Shown here: positions 34,683-42,978 of the stretch, in pieces
Layout: each line of letters starts with the position of its first letter
How positions within the stretch are numbered: the first letter of the stretch is position 1
The notes under the pieces: generated by a model
Database searches by the model: none
Told to the model about the DNA's origin: nothing
The model's input: only the letters and a program-made list of their open reading frames with translations
Made by a program: the position numbers and the translations under genes
From: an uncultured Bacteroidales bacterium
Lineage (GTDB): Bacteria > Bacteroidota > Bacteroidia > Bacteroidales > UBA932
Assembly: GCA_944326265.1 (NCBI GenBank)
Contig: CALVDE010000017.1
Span: forward strand, 1-64,000
DNA: 64,000 bases
Reading direction: 5' to 3'

Positions 34683-35393
34683 ATGCTTATGAAAAAAATT
34701 GCTTTTTTGATTTTGGGCAGCGTGCTGCTGGCGGCGGCATGTACGCGCACTGCGGAAGATAAAGAACCCGGCCTGTCTGAGACGACGGTGGAACTTGACG
34801 GCAACAGGATGGACACTGCCTGCGTCCGGGTGAGTGCCGAAGAGTGGAGCTTGCTGAGTGTAGTGGTGGATGAGCAGGAATACGAGGTGTCCTGGATGTG
34901 GGACGGCAGCGTATATTCTGAGGTATTTGACTGGCTGGGAGTAGAGTGCTCCGAGGATGAGATATGCCTGACGGTTGACTGCAATCCGACTGGAGAGCGG
35001 TTTTTCACCCTGTGTCTGGAACTGGACGGTGTCAGGACGGAACTGAAGGGCTCGCAGTCGGAGATGCTGATTGGCAGCTGGGACGATGACGTGCAGCTTG
35101 AGCCTGAGGAAGTGTTCTTGGGCCGTGAGGGAGGTACGGTCCGGGCGACAACGAAGCATGACTGGTGGTGGTTCAATGCTGTATGGCTGGGAGAGGACTA
35201 TTATCCTTTTACCCCGGAGGAAAAGTATTGTGAGGATTTCGACAAGACAGTAGAGTGGCTGCGTGTCCGGAAAGACGGATGTGACCTGGTGCTTACGCTG
35301 GAGCCCAACGGGACGGGAGAGGAGAGGACATTCAAGGTGGGTATGGCATCAGGAGATTTCTACTTTTACCTGAACGGTACTCAGGCTGGCTGA
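34683..35393 (+). CDS. Small lipoprotein following the C10 protease, possible inhibitor
   Basis: A 236-residue lipoprotein: signal with LAAACT (Cys about 21), then two acidic beta-rich halves. The second, 'VQLEPEEVFLGREGGTVRATTKHDWWWFNAVWL', resembles a BACON/Ig-like fold. It starts 5 bases after the protease stop, so the two form an operon, but it is GC-rich like the host genome. C10 proteases of Bacteroides and SpeB of Streptococcus are paired with small adjacent inhibitors, so an inhibitor role is a reasonable hypothesis only. A second ATG at 34689 is equally possible as start. Its end overlaps the convergent DUF3109 gene by 13 bases. Confidence 0.7.
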   Translation: MLMKKIAFLILGSVLLAAACTRTAEDKEPGLSETTVELDGNRMDTACVRVSAEEWSLLSVVVDEQEYEVSWMWDGSVYSEVFDWLGVECSEDEICLTVDCNPTGERFFTLCLELDGVRTELKGSQSEMLIGSWDDDVQLEPEEVFLGREGGTVRATTKHDWWWFNAVWLGEDYYPFTPEEKYCEDFDKTVEWLRVRKDGCDLVLTLEPNGTGEERTFKVGMASGDFYFYLNGTQAG

Positions 35394-36016
35394 GCAAGTT
35401 GTCTGTAGGCAGCTTCCAGAGCGGCGTAAAATTGTTCACCGAAGGCATCCGTAAGGGGTTTCTGCAGGAAGCGGAAGACCGGGATGCCTTCTTTTTTGCC
35501 TTTGGCGAATGCGCAGGCGCAGATATCCCAGCGGTGCAGATTGAGGGCGCTCATGCCGTTGGATAGCCTGGTGACCCGGATCGGGTAGAGACGGCACGAT
35601 ATTGGCTTTACGAAGTCCGAGCCGCCTCGGCACCATGACCGCTCGATGGTGCAGAACCAGTTGCCCTCCGCATCGCAGCAGGCGTATGCACATTCTTCTC
35701 TTCCGGGGACCAGCGGAGTGACCGTATCCCCGTCCGTGTCTATCTCGAAGAATCCTTTTTCAGCCACCGCCGCACGTCCTTCGGGAGACATCAGGGGAGA
35801 GAATTTCTCATAATTGGACTCTATGCGTCCGGGCTCGTCCTCTTCCATCGGGGCACCGCTGTCTCCGATTATGCAGCATGCTCCGCCGCAGACAGCGTAG
35901 TCACACGCGAAATATTCCGTGAGAATCTCCGGAGAGACTATCTTGTCGTCAATAATGGCCGGTATGTCCATTGTCTTCATTGTGCTGTTCCAGTATGATG
36001 TGTTATTGTCTGTCAT
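35381..36016 (-). CDS. DUF3109 family Cys-rich protein
   Basis: A 211-residue protein with conserved cysteines in 'CDYAVCGGACCIIGDSGAPM', 'ECAYACCDAEGNWFCTIE', 'RGGSDFVKPISCRLYPIRV' and 'LNLHRWDICACAF'. This is the DUF3109 pattern, related to the YkgJ metal-chelating group, so it probably binds zinc or an iron-sulfur centre. I placed the start at 36016, where ATG overlaps the stop of the upstream M16 gene as ATGA; the open frame extends further but that part lies inside the M16 gene. No substrate is known. Confidence 0.85.
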   Translation of the reverse strand: MTDNNTSYWNSTMKTMDIPAIIDDKIVSPEILTEYFACDYAVCGGACCIIGDSGAPMEEDEPGRIESNYEKFSPLMSPEGRAAVAEKGFFEIDTDGDTVTPLVPGREECAYACCDAEGNWFCTIERSWCRGGSDFVKPISCRLYPIRVTRLSNGMSALNLHRWDICACAFAKGKKEGIPVFRFLQKPLTDAFGEQFYAALEAAYRQLAQPA

Positions 36017-38781
36017 TGCAGGGACCCGTCGTCGGGGATTACCGAGAGCACCGATATGCGTCCGTCTTCCAGGACTCCGTAAAGAGCCTCGCTGACATCT
36101 GCGGCAGTTACCGCGTCCACGGCCTCCTTCCATCCGGTGTAGTAGTCTTTCCTGTCCACGTATCTGTTGCGCAGGATGTTTTTCCAGTAGTTGTAGTCCC
36201 TCGCTTTCATCAGGGAGTTTTTCAGGGCCATGTTGCGGCGGACACCGTCGACTTCGTTGGCTGTCACTCCCCTTTCCGCCAGTTCCACGATGATGCCTGC
36301 GAATATTGCGTCCAGGTCACCCGGATCCTCGAAGGTGGTGAACTGGAAGTCTAGCGTGAGTACTTCCTCGGGGTAACTGTGGTACCTTCTTGATGCCTCT
36401 GCCATGATGCCCCTTAATGAGAGCCGGCGTATGACTTCCCTCTCGATGACCTTGGCTGTTATGGAGGACAGGGCGCGCTCGTCTATGTTCTGCGGCGAGG
36501 GCACTGTGAGCCTGACGCTGTGTAGTCTTCGTGGAAACGTCATGGGAACGGTGACTTCCTCCACCGCGTCGTAGGAGGCGATGTAGAAACCGCCGGAAGC
36601 CGGTCGCCGTCCGCTGTATCTGCCGCCCGGCAGGGACGACAGGCGCGAGTAGACGGACTTCATGAGCTCTTGTTCGTCGAAGTCGCCTATGAATGTGAAA
36701 GAAAAGTCGGATGCGCTGGAAAAGAGTCTGTTGATGAACCGGAGAGTCCGCATGTAGCCGGTGGAGTCAAGCGCAGTTCCTGTGGCTGTGTCTTTGTCCC
36801 AGGAGCGGATGTCCTCGGTATGCAGGGCTTTGAAAAGGCTTTCGGGACTGTTGAGCGCGTAAGGAGCGCATCCGCTCTTCATGCGGCGGAACTTGTCGAA
36901 TGTCCGGCAGTCCGGAGACGAGCCGTCGAAGTACATGGCTGCAAGGGACAGGAATTCGTCCGCCTTGTCTGCCGGGAAACTTCCTGTTATCCTGCGCGAG
37001 CCTATGCTGATACTGCGTTCCAGGGATATGTGGAGAGATTCCTTCAGACGTTCCAGGCCGAATATGTTCATGCCGCCGTTGACGGATATAGCCGCAACGT
37101 CGTTTACCCATTCTCTTAGAATGTTCAGACTGTCGGCTGAGAGCGACAGCCCGCCTCTGGCCACAGCCTCGAAATACACCCGTCCGGGATCCACTTTCAT
37201 CTTGCGGCAGGCGACGGTGGCTCCGTTGGGCAGCCGTCGGGACACCACGCCCATGTTCCGGTTGATGAATGTGTTCCTGTCCTTGAATGTTCCACCGGGG
37301 TGAGGGGTTTCCGGAATGGGCGGGACGGCCTTTCCTACATACGGCTGCGGGTCTGCCGCTATGTCTTCCAGGCCGGCTGTATGCACGGGGGACGAGCAGA
37401 CTACGGTCATGCGGCTTTTGTCCGAGAAGACCGACGAAAGGAAGCCGTAGACGGTGGTGCTGTCCACTATCTCCCTTGCCGTCTCCACGTAACTGCGGTA
37501 CAGTTCTATGCCGGCCATTACGTACCCTTCGGTGAAATTGGAGACGCACAGGTCGCGGTAATACTTGTTGTCCAGAGACGAGCGGCTCCGGTATGTGTCG
37601 TTGAGCGTGTATATGAAAGCATCGCTGCTGCGGTTGAACTCTGCTTCGGATATTCCGTACTTCAGGAGACTTTCCACCTCGTTGATCAGCAGCCTGTAGC
37701 CGTCGGTGCAGTCCTCCGGGGCGCATTCAAGTGAGAGCCGGTACGAGATGCGGTTGAGATAGGGAACTGTCTCCGCGTCCACGCTCATCGCGTAGAGCGG
37801 GGCGTCTTCCAGCGCATCCTGCAGCCTGCGCCGCATGATGTCCATTCCTACTCCTGAGAGATAGTCGTAGACAAAGGGTACGGCTGTGTTTCTCAGCTGG
37901 CGGTCCGGCAGCGGCATTATGAAGTCCAGGGTAATCCTGGCGCGGTCCGCCTCCTTGTCCTTGAAGTAGAAGAAGCCTCCTCCGGCGGCATCGAGCACCG
38001 AGTCCGGAAATTCAGGCAGGGGAGTGTCAGGCCTGGGTATTACCTGAAAAAGAGCCCTTATCTTGGATTCTACGGCGGCCGCGTCAATATCGCCTGCTAT
38101 GACTATGGCCTGCATGTCGGGCCTGCACCTTGTCCTGTAGAACGCCTCGACATCCTCGGCAGTATATCTGTCAACAAGCCGGAACAGCTCCTTCTCAGGT
38201 GCCGGCGCAAGGGGTGTGCCGGCGTAGTAGAACCTGGCCAGCGAGTCTTTTATCCGCCGTTCCAGAGTCTGTCCGGCGCAATAAGTGTTCTTGAGGAAGT
38301 TCTTCCCCCGCTCTACTGACCTGTCATTGACTATCAGTGCCGAGGACATATTGAACATGGCCAGGAGCATGGAATCGGTGACGGAGGCGTTCTTGCTTAC
38401 CGGCACGTTCTGGAACGAATATGTGGTATAGTAGTCTTCCGCCTTGATCACCAGCCCGTCCGTGCGGTTCAGCCCCATGTCGTCCATGAAGGTGAAAATC
38501 GCTCCGTCGGGGAAGTTGTGTGTCTCGGTCAGGGCCATGCATTCCATAAGATATGTCATGCCTTTGGTGGATGAGTCTTCCATGGCCACGCCGTTCTTCT
38601 GGATGAAGGTGAAATCAGCGAATCCTTTTATGGAAGAGTTGCTTACCAGATAGTACGACAGGCCGTTGGGCATGGTCCCGCGTATGATGCGGGCATCGTC
38701 CTCCAGAATGCCCGCCATCTGCCCCTGAGAGGCGTATATCCACGACAGCAGAAAGATTACAATGAAAAATATACGTTTCAT
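36013..38781 (-). CDS. M16 metallopeptidase homologue lacking HXXEH
   Basis: A 922-residue exported protein (signal to about residue 20) with the tandem M16 layout of PqqL-type proteases: 'IIRGTMPNGLSYYLVSN', 'RPDMQAIVIAGDIDAAAVESKI', 'DSVLDAAGGGFFYF', then a second half from about 515. In active members the zinc motif reads HFLEH; here it reads Y77-L-M-E80-C81, so both zinc-binding histidines are lost. It is therefore probably catalytically dead as a metalloprotease, perhaps acting as a partner or chaperone-like subunit. The reading frame is intact and co-translated with the DUF3109 gene, so it is not a decaying pseudogene. Confidence 0.85.
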   Translation of the reverse strand: MKRIFFIVIFLLSWIYASQGQMAGILEDDARIIRGTMPNGLSYYLVSNSSIKGFADFTFIQKNGVAMEDSSTKGMTYLMECMALTETHNFPDGAIFTFMDDMGLNRTDGLVIKAEDYYTTYSFQNVPVSKNASVTDSMLLAMFNMSSALIVNDRSVERGKNFLKNTYCAGQTLERRIKDSLARFYYAGTPLAPAPEKELFRLVDRYTAEDVEAFYRTRCRPDMQAIVIAGDIDAAAVESKIRALFQVIPRPDTPLPEFPDSVLDAAGGGFFYFKDKEADRARITLDFIMPLPDRQLRNTAVPFVYDYLSGVGMDIMRRRLQDALEDAPLYAMSVDAETVPYLNRISYRLSLECAPEDCTDGYRLLINEVESLLKYGISEAEFNRSSDAFIYTLNDTYRSRSSLDNKYYRDLCVSNFTEGYVMAGIELYRSYVETAREIVDSTTVYGFLSSVFSDKSRMTVVCSSPVHTAGLEDIAADPQPYVGKAVPPIPETPHPGGTFKDRNTFINRNMGVVSRRLPNGATVACRKMKVDPGRVYFEAVARGGLSLSADSLNILREWVNDVAAISVNGGMNIFGLERLKESLHISLERSISIGSRRITGSFPADKADEFLSLAAMYFDGSSPDCRTFDKFRRMKSGCAPYALNSPESLFKALHTEDIRSWDKDTATGTALDSTGYMRTLRFINRLFSSASDFSFTFIGDFDEQELMKSVYSRLSSLPGGRYSGRRPASGGFYIASYDAVEEVTVPMTFPRRLHSVRLTVPSPQNIDERALSSITAKVIEREVIRRLSLRGIMAEASRRYHSYPEEVLTLDFQFTTFEDPGDLDAIFAGIIVELAERGVTANEVDGVRRNMALKNSLMKARDYNYWKNILRNRYVDRKDYYTGWKEAVDAVTAADVSEALYGVLEDGRISVLSVIPDDGSLQ

Positions 38782-38806
38782 AAAACAAAAGTATGAAAAT
38801 ATATCG

Positions 38807-38814
38807 TATATTTG
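38807..38814 (+). promoter_or_regulatory. -7 element of the TPR gene
   Basis: TATATTTG, matching TAnnTTTG, 23 bases before the ATG at 38838. No clear -33 box. Confidence 0.4.
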
Positions 38815-38837
38815 TCAGCCGAATTTAATCCGTGTAT

Positions 38838-39779
38838 ATGAAAAAAATTTTAGCAATTCTTACAATCGCAGCATTTACAGCCATATCCGCCTTTGCACAG
38901 GATATGGAATCAGCAACATCATTGTACAATGAGGGCGCAGCGGCCCTTAACGCCGGAGACAAGGAGATGGCCCTCGGATACTTCGAGGAGGCCCTGTCCC
39001 AGGCAGAGCTCATAGGACCTGAGGCAGAGGAGCTTGCTTACAACTGCCAGAGGAACATACCTTTTCTCATCAACTCTATCGGAAAGGATCTGGCGGCTGC
39101 AGGCAGCATAGACTCGGCCATCGTCGTGCTCAGCAGGGCAATGGAGAAAGCCAATGAGTACGGGCAGAGCGACATAGCTTTCGAGGCGGAGTCCCTGATC
39201 CCTCAGCTTTACATGCAGCAGGGCAATATGTTCCTGAATCAGAAGAATTTCGAGGCGGCTCTGGAGAACTATAAGAAAGTGGTGGAGATCAATCCCGGTG
39301 ATGCCATCGGATATCTCCGTATCGGTCAGGCCGCACGCAGGGTCAACGATATTGAGACCGCCGTCGCCGCACTCACCAAGGCCGGAGAACTCGGGCAGAA
39401 GAATGCAGCCGACAAGGAACTGGCCAATATGTATGCGCAGGCTGCAAACGATGCGCTGAAGGCCAAGGATTATCAGGCTGCTCTTGACAATGCCGTCAAG
39501 TCCGTGGCCATCGTCGCCTCTCCCTCCGCGCTGCAGATTGCGGGCAGGGCGGCTCTTCAGCTGAAGAATTATCCTGCTGCCATCGAGAACTTCGAGGGAT
39601 TTGTCGCCGCTTCTCCCAATGCCAGGAATATAGATGAAATCAAGTATCAGCTGGCTACCGCATACGAGGCTATAGGCGACAAGGCTAATGCCTGCGTCAA
39701 CTACAAGGCTATTCTGAACAATCCTCAGTTCGCCGAGTACGCCAAGCATAAGGTAGACAACGATCTCAAATGCCAGTAG
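38838..39779 (+). CDS. Periplasmic TPR-repeat protein
   Basis: A 313-residue protein with a Sec signal (cleavage near SAFAQ) followed by tetratricopeptide repeats. Recognisable units are 'ATSLYNEGAAALNAGDKEMALGYFEEALSQAE', 'LYMQQGNMFLNQKNFEAALENYKKVVEINPGDAIGYLRIGQAARR', 'AALTKAGELGQKN' and 'DNAVKSVAIVASPSALQIAGRAALQLKNYPAAIENFEGFVAASP'. TPR arrays mediate protein contacts; no enzyme is present. I preferred the ATG at 38838 over the GTG 6 bases upstream. Its end overlaps the next gene by 10 bases, so the two are coupled. Confidence 0.85.
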   Translation: MKKILAILTIAAFTAISAFAQDMESATSLYNEGAAALNAGDKEMALGYFEEALSQAELIGPEAEELAYNCQRNIPFLINSIGKDLAAAGSIDSAIVVLSRAMEKANEYGQSDIAFEAESLIPQLYMQQGNMFLNQKNFEAALENYKKVVEINPGDAIGYLRIGQAARRVNDIETAVAALTKAGELGQKNAADKELANMYAQAANDALKAKDYQAALDNAVKSVAIVASPSALQIAGRAALQLKNYPAAIENFEGFVAASPNARNIDEIKYQLATAYEAIGDKANACVNYKAILNNPQFAEYAKHKVDNDLKCQ

Positions 39780-41635
39780 CATTAGAGCTTCTGGCTCCTG
39801 CCAGGAATAAGGACATCGGCATCGCGGCTATAGACTGCGGTGCCGATGCCGTATATATCGCAGGACCGGCATTCGGAGCCAGGGAGGCTGCCGGCAACAG
39901 TTTCGCCGACATAGCTGAGCTGACGGCATACGCCCGCCGTTTCGGAGCCAAAGTTTTCCTTACTCTCAATACGCTTGTCTACGAGCAGGAACTGGAGGCT
40001 GCGCGGCGGACCGTCTTTCAGGCCGTGGAGGCCGGGGTCGATGCGCTCATCGTGCAGGACCTGGGACTGCTCCGCATGAATATTCCGCCGATAGAGCTGC
40101 ATGCCTCCACGCAGTGCAATATCCGGACGGTGGAGCAGGCCCGCTGGCTGGCATCCCTGGGATTCTCCAGACTGGTGCTGGCCAGGGAACTGAGTCTGGA
40201 GCAGATCCGGGAGATCTCGCAGGCGGTGCCGGACTGCGGCATAGAGTGCTTCGTGCACGGTGCCCTGTGCGTGTCCTACAGCGGACAATGCTGGCTGAGT
40301 CAGTATCTTGCTGGCCGCAGTGCCAACCGTGGCTGCTGTGTGCAGGCCTGCCGTTCCCGCTACGATCTGCTGGACGGTGACGGACGTGTCCTGGTCCGGA
40401 ACAAGGCTCTGCTTTCGCTCAAGGACCTTTCTCTGCGGGACCGTCTGGAGCAGCTTGCGGAGGCCGGGGCCACTTCGTTCAAGATAGAGGGCCGGCTGAA
40501 GAATATCTCATACGTGCGCAATGTCGTGCGTTCCTACAGCGATGCGCTGGACGGGATAGTCCGCGCCAGCGGAGGACGGTATGTCCGCTCCTCATGGGGC
40601 TCGCCCGTCGGAGGATTCACTCCGCATCCGGAGGCTACTTTCAACAGGGGCTATACTCATTATTTCATAGATGGAAAACGCGGACAGTGGTGCTCCGCCG
40701 AATATGCGAAAGGAGTCGGAGAGCTGCTGGGAGAGGTCCGCTCTGCCGGACCGGCGGGCCGTAAAGGAGACGGACAGCGCGGCGGTACTGTCATGGAGCT
40801 GCGTCTGCGCAGGGATCTCAGTACTCCGCTTGCGAATGGTGACGGTCTCTGCTATGTGGACGGCAGCGGAGAGGTTGTCGGCATGAGGGCGGATACGGTG
40901 GACGGCAGCAGGGTCTCGTGCAGTCAGACAGTCAGCCCTGCACCGGGCACACCGGTGTACCGCAATTTTAACCGTACTCTTGAACGGGAACTTGAGAACA
41001 ATCTGCCGGTAAGACTCATACCGGCAGTCATCCGCCTGTATTCGGAGTCCGGAATGTTCCGTCTGGAGGCCGGGGCTGAAAACGGAAGGACGGCAGTGCT
41101 GGATTTCAATGCAGAGCAGGCCCGGGACCGTGACAAGGCCGCTGCCGGACTTAGGGCCGCATTCTCCAAACGCAGCGGGATTTTCTCTTTTACCCTTGAC
41201 TGGCTTCCGGGTGAGGGACCGCTGCCGTTCCTGCCGGCATCCGGGGCCAATGCCCTGCGCCGGGAACTGGCACTCCGGCTTGAGACTCCGCCGCTGAACC
41301 CTGATATGACCGCAGAAGCTCCGTCAGGCCGCCTGGCTCCCGGCAGTATCGTTCCGCCGCTTCAGCGCAGGCAGCTTAACTGTGCCAATTCCCTTTCGCG
41401 GGAGGTTTACCGGGCTGCCGGTGTCGAGCCGGATACCGCCTTCGAGCTGGATCCGTCCTCTCCGGTCGAACTGATGCGCTGCAAGTACTGCATACGCTAT
41501 GAGACCGGCCGCTGTCCCGGACTCAATCCTGAAGAAAAGGCGGTGCCGCTGTATCTGCTCAACAACGGCCGCCGCCTCAAGCTTGTATTCGACTGTGCCC
41601 GCTGCGAGATGGCTGTCTGCCGGGTGTCCGGATGA
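39770..41635 (+). CDS. Peptidase U32 family protein, RlhA-like
   Basis: A 621-residue protein of the U32 family, members of which hydroxylate RNA bases (RlhA on 23S rRNA, TrhP on tRNA) rather than cut proteins. The U32 signature is 'ECFVHGALCVSYSGQCWLS' (159-177), with further Cys at 189, 190 and 194, suited to an iron-sulfur cluster. The long region after about 330 fits the extra domain of RlhA. A C-terminal Cys set ('RCKYCIRYETGRCPG', 'FDCARCEMAVC') is also present. Prephenate is the cofactor known for the E. coli enzymes. RlhA rather than TrhP is chosen on length only. Confidence 0.85.
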   Translation: MPVALELLAPARNKDIGIAAIDCGADAVYIAGPAFGAREAAGNSFADIAELTAYARRFGAKVFLTLNTLVYEQELEAARRTVFQAVEAGVDALIVQDLGLLRMNIPPIELHASTQCNIRTVEQARWLASLGFSRLVLARELSLEQIREISQAVPDCGIECFVHGALCVSYSGQCWLSQYLAGRSANRGCCVQACRSRYDLLDGDGRVLVRNKALLSLKDLSLRDRLEQLAEAGATSFKIEGRLKNISYVRNVVRSYSDALDGIVRASGGRYVRSSWGSPVGGFTPHPEATFNRGYTHYFIDGKRGQWCSAEYAKGVGELLGEVRSAGPAGRKGDGQRGGTVMELRLRRDLSTPLANGDGLCYVDGSGEVVGMRADTVDGSRVSCSQTVSPAPGTPVYRNFNRTLERELENNLPVRLIPAVIRLYSESGMFRLEAGAENGRTAVLDFNAEQARDRDKAAAGLRAAFSKRSGIFSFTLDWLPGEGPLPFLPASGANALRRELALRLETPPLNPDMTAEAPSGRLAPGSIVPPLQRRQLNCANSLSREVYRAAGVEPDTAFELDPSSPVELMRCKYCIRYETGRCPGLNPEEKAVPLYLLNNGRRLKLVFDCARCEMAVCRVSG

Positions 41636-41639
41636 ACCG

Positions 41640-42191
41640 TCAGAACCGGAATCCTATGGCGCAGTGCATCAGGAGTTTCTGACTCATGTCCGGATTGTAG
41701 GGCTTCAGGTAGCGCAGGCCCAGGCCGAAGTATATGTTGTAGGCTCCGCTAAATTTGCTCCCGAACTTCAGGGACAGATCGGCGTAGGCGAACCGGTAGA
41801 CGGTCTTGAGATAGGAGGAGCCTCCTGATGCGTTGAGCTCCAGCCAGTAGTACTTGCTCTTGCGGAGCAGATCGTAACCGAGGTTCAGGCCTATGGTGCC
41901 GGTGGACATGTAGACCCCCTCGTAGTCGCTGTATGATTCTTTGTGCATTCCGAGGTTGTATTCTATCGGTAATCTCAGGGAAAGTCCGTTGCTGAAGGAG
42001 CATCCCGGTGCGACCGTCCAGTCAAGCGAGCCGAATCCGGGGTAATCCAGCATGTCGGCTCCCATTCTGGTCTCGAAGAAGTACGTGAACCGGACCTTCG
42101 GGGCCTCAGCTGCTGTGGTGTCGTTTCCGGCCATGGCCTTGACGGCCGCAGCGGTGATGAGAAGGATGGTGATTAAGACTGTCTTTTTCAT
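41640..42191 (-). CDS. Outer-membrane barrel-like protein, unknown
   Basis: A 183-residue exported protein (signal to about residue 21, AMAGN). It has an antiparallel beta pattern: 'KVRFTYFFETRMGADMLDY', 'LPIEYNLGM', 'MSTGTIGLNLGYDLLRK' and 'IYFGLGLRYLKPYNPD', ending in IGFRF. The terminal Phe suggests an outer-membrane barrel of about 8 strands. It is the last gene of the leftward run below trmN6, 18 bases away. No function can be assigned. Confidence 0.7.
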   Translation of the reverse strand: MKKTVLITILLITAAAVKAMAGNDTTAAEAPKVRFTYFFETRMGADMLDYPGFGSLDWTVAPGCSFSNGLSLRLPIEYNLGMHKESYSDYEGVYMSTGTIGLNLGYDLLRKSKYYWLELNASGGSSYLKTVYRFAYADLSLKFGSKFSGAYNIYFGLGLRYLKPYNPDMSQKLLMHCAIGFRF

Positions 42192-42209
42192 ATCTGTTAC
42201 ATTATGGTG

Positions 42210-42965
42210 TTAATATTCAAGGTAGAAATCCCGTGTAAGGCTCAAGTGCTCCGGGCTGCGCGTGCCTTCGCTGTCTGTCAGTGTAAGGGAGTCTTCAGCT
42301 GGGGACGGGACGGGCTGTCTGCCGAAAGAGGCCAGGATGCGCCGGGGACGGGGGGACGGTTTGGAGTAGACCCGGGTGAGCCGGTGCAGGTGGAGTCTGC
42401 TTCTGTCCGCCAGCCGCAGGATGGATTTCTCTGACTCGGAGGGAACGATCAGACTTAAGACCCCCGTGTCGGAGAGGAGGCCGGCGGAGAGCAGCAGCAG
42501 TTCTTCATGGGTGAGTCCGCCGGTATGGCGGGCTGTGTTCCGGTGCGGATCGGGATTGGTGAGGGTGGTGTCGTAGAAAGGCGGATTGGAGACTATCAGG
42601 TCGAAACGGAGGGCGGCTGTGTCGGCCGCGCTGCCCCGGCACAGCTCCTGAAGGGATATGTGCCGGACCCTGAGTCTTTGCGGCCAGGGAGAGCCGGCGA
42701 AATTTTCCCGGGCCTGAGCTGCTGCGGCCCCGTCACAGTCAATACCGGTCACCTGTGCTTCCGGGAAACGCTGTGCCAGCATCAGGGCGACCAGGCCGCT
42801 GCCTGTACCGATGTCCAGGATTGTCTGCGGCCCTCTGCCGGAGATTTCCTCAGGTCGGTCCGGACCGGCCCACGCACCCAGAAGGACCCCGTCGGTTCCC
42901 ACTTTCATCGCGCACCGGTCGTGCCATACGGTGAACTGTTTGAATCTGAAATACGGACTTCCCAT
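42210..42965 (-). CDS. trmN6: tRNA1(Val) (adenine37-N6)-methyltransferase
   Basis: A 251-residue SAM-dependent methyltransferase of the YfiC/TrmN6 family. It starts with the typical 'YFRFKQFTVWHDRCAMKVGTDGVLLGAW', then the SAM loop 'ILDIGTGSGLVALMLAQRFP', the acidic 'VTGIDCDGAAAAQARENF', and the catalytic 'FDLIVSNPPFYDTT' (NPPF). The function is N6 methylation next to the anticodon of tRNA-Val; the exact substrate in this organism is inferred. Confidence 0.9.
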   Translation of the reverse strand: MGSPYFRFKQFTVWHDRCAMKVGTDGVLLGAWAGPDRPEEISGRGPQTILDIGTGSGLVALMLAQRFPEAQVTGIDCDGAAAAQARENFAGSPWPQRLRVRHISLQELCRGSAADTAALRFDLIVSNPPFYDTTLTNPDPHRNTARHTGGLTHEELLLLSAGLLSDTGVLSLIVPSESEKSILRLADRSRLHLHRLTRVYSKPSPRPRRILASFGRQPVPSPAEDSLTLTDSEGTRSPEHLSLTRDFYLEY

Positions 42966-42978
42966 AGCTTCCGAATTA

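Noticed and set aside
36017-36133. 39-residue extension of the DUF3109 protein
   Set aside because: It lies inside the M16 gene and is Arg-rich with no similarity to the family; the ATG at 36016 is coupled to the M16 stop.
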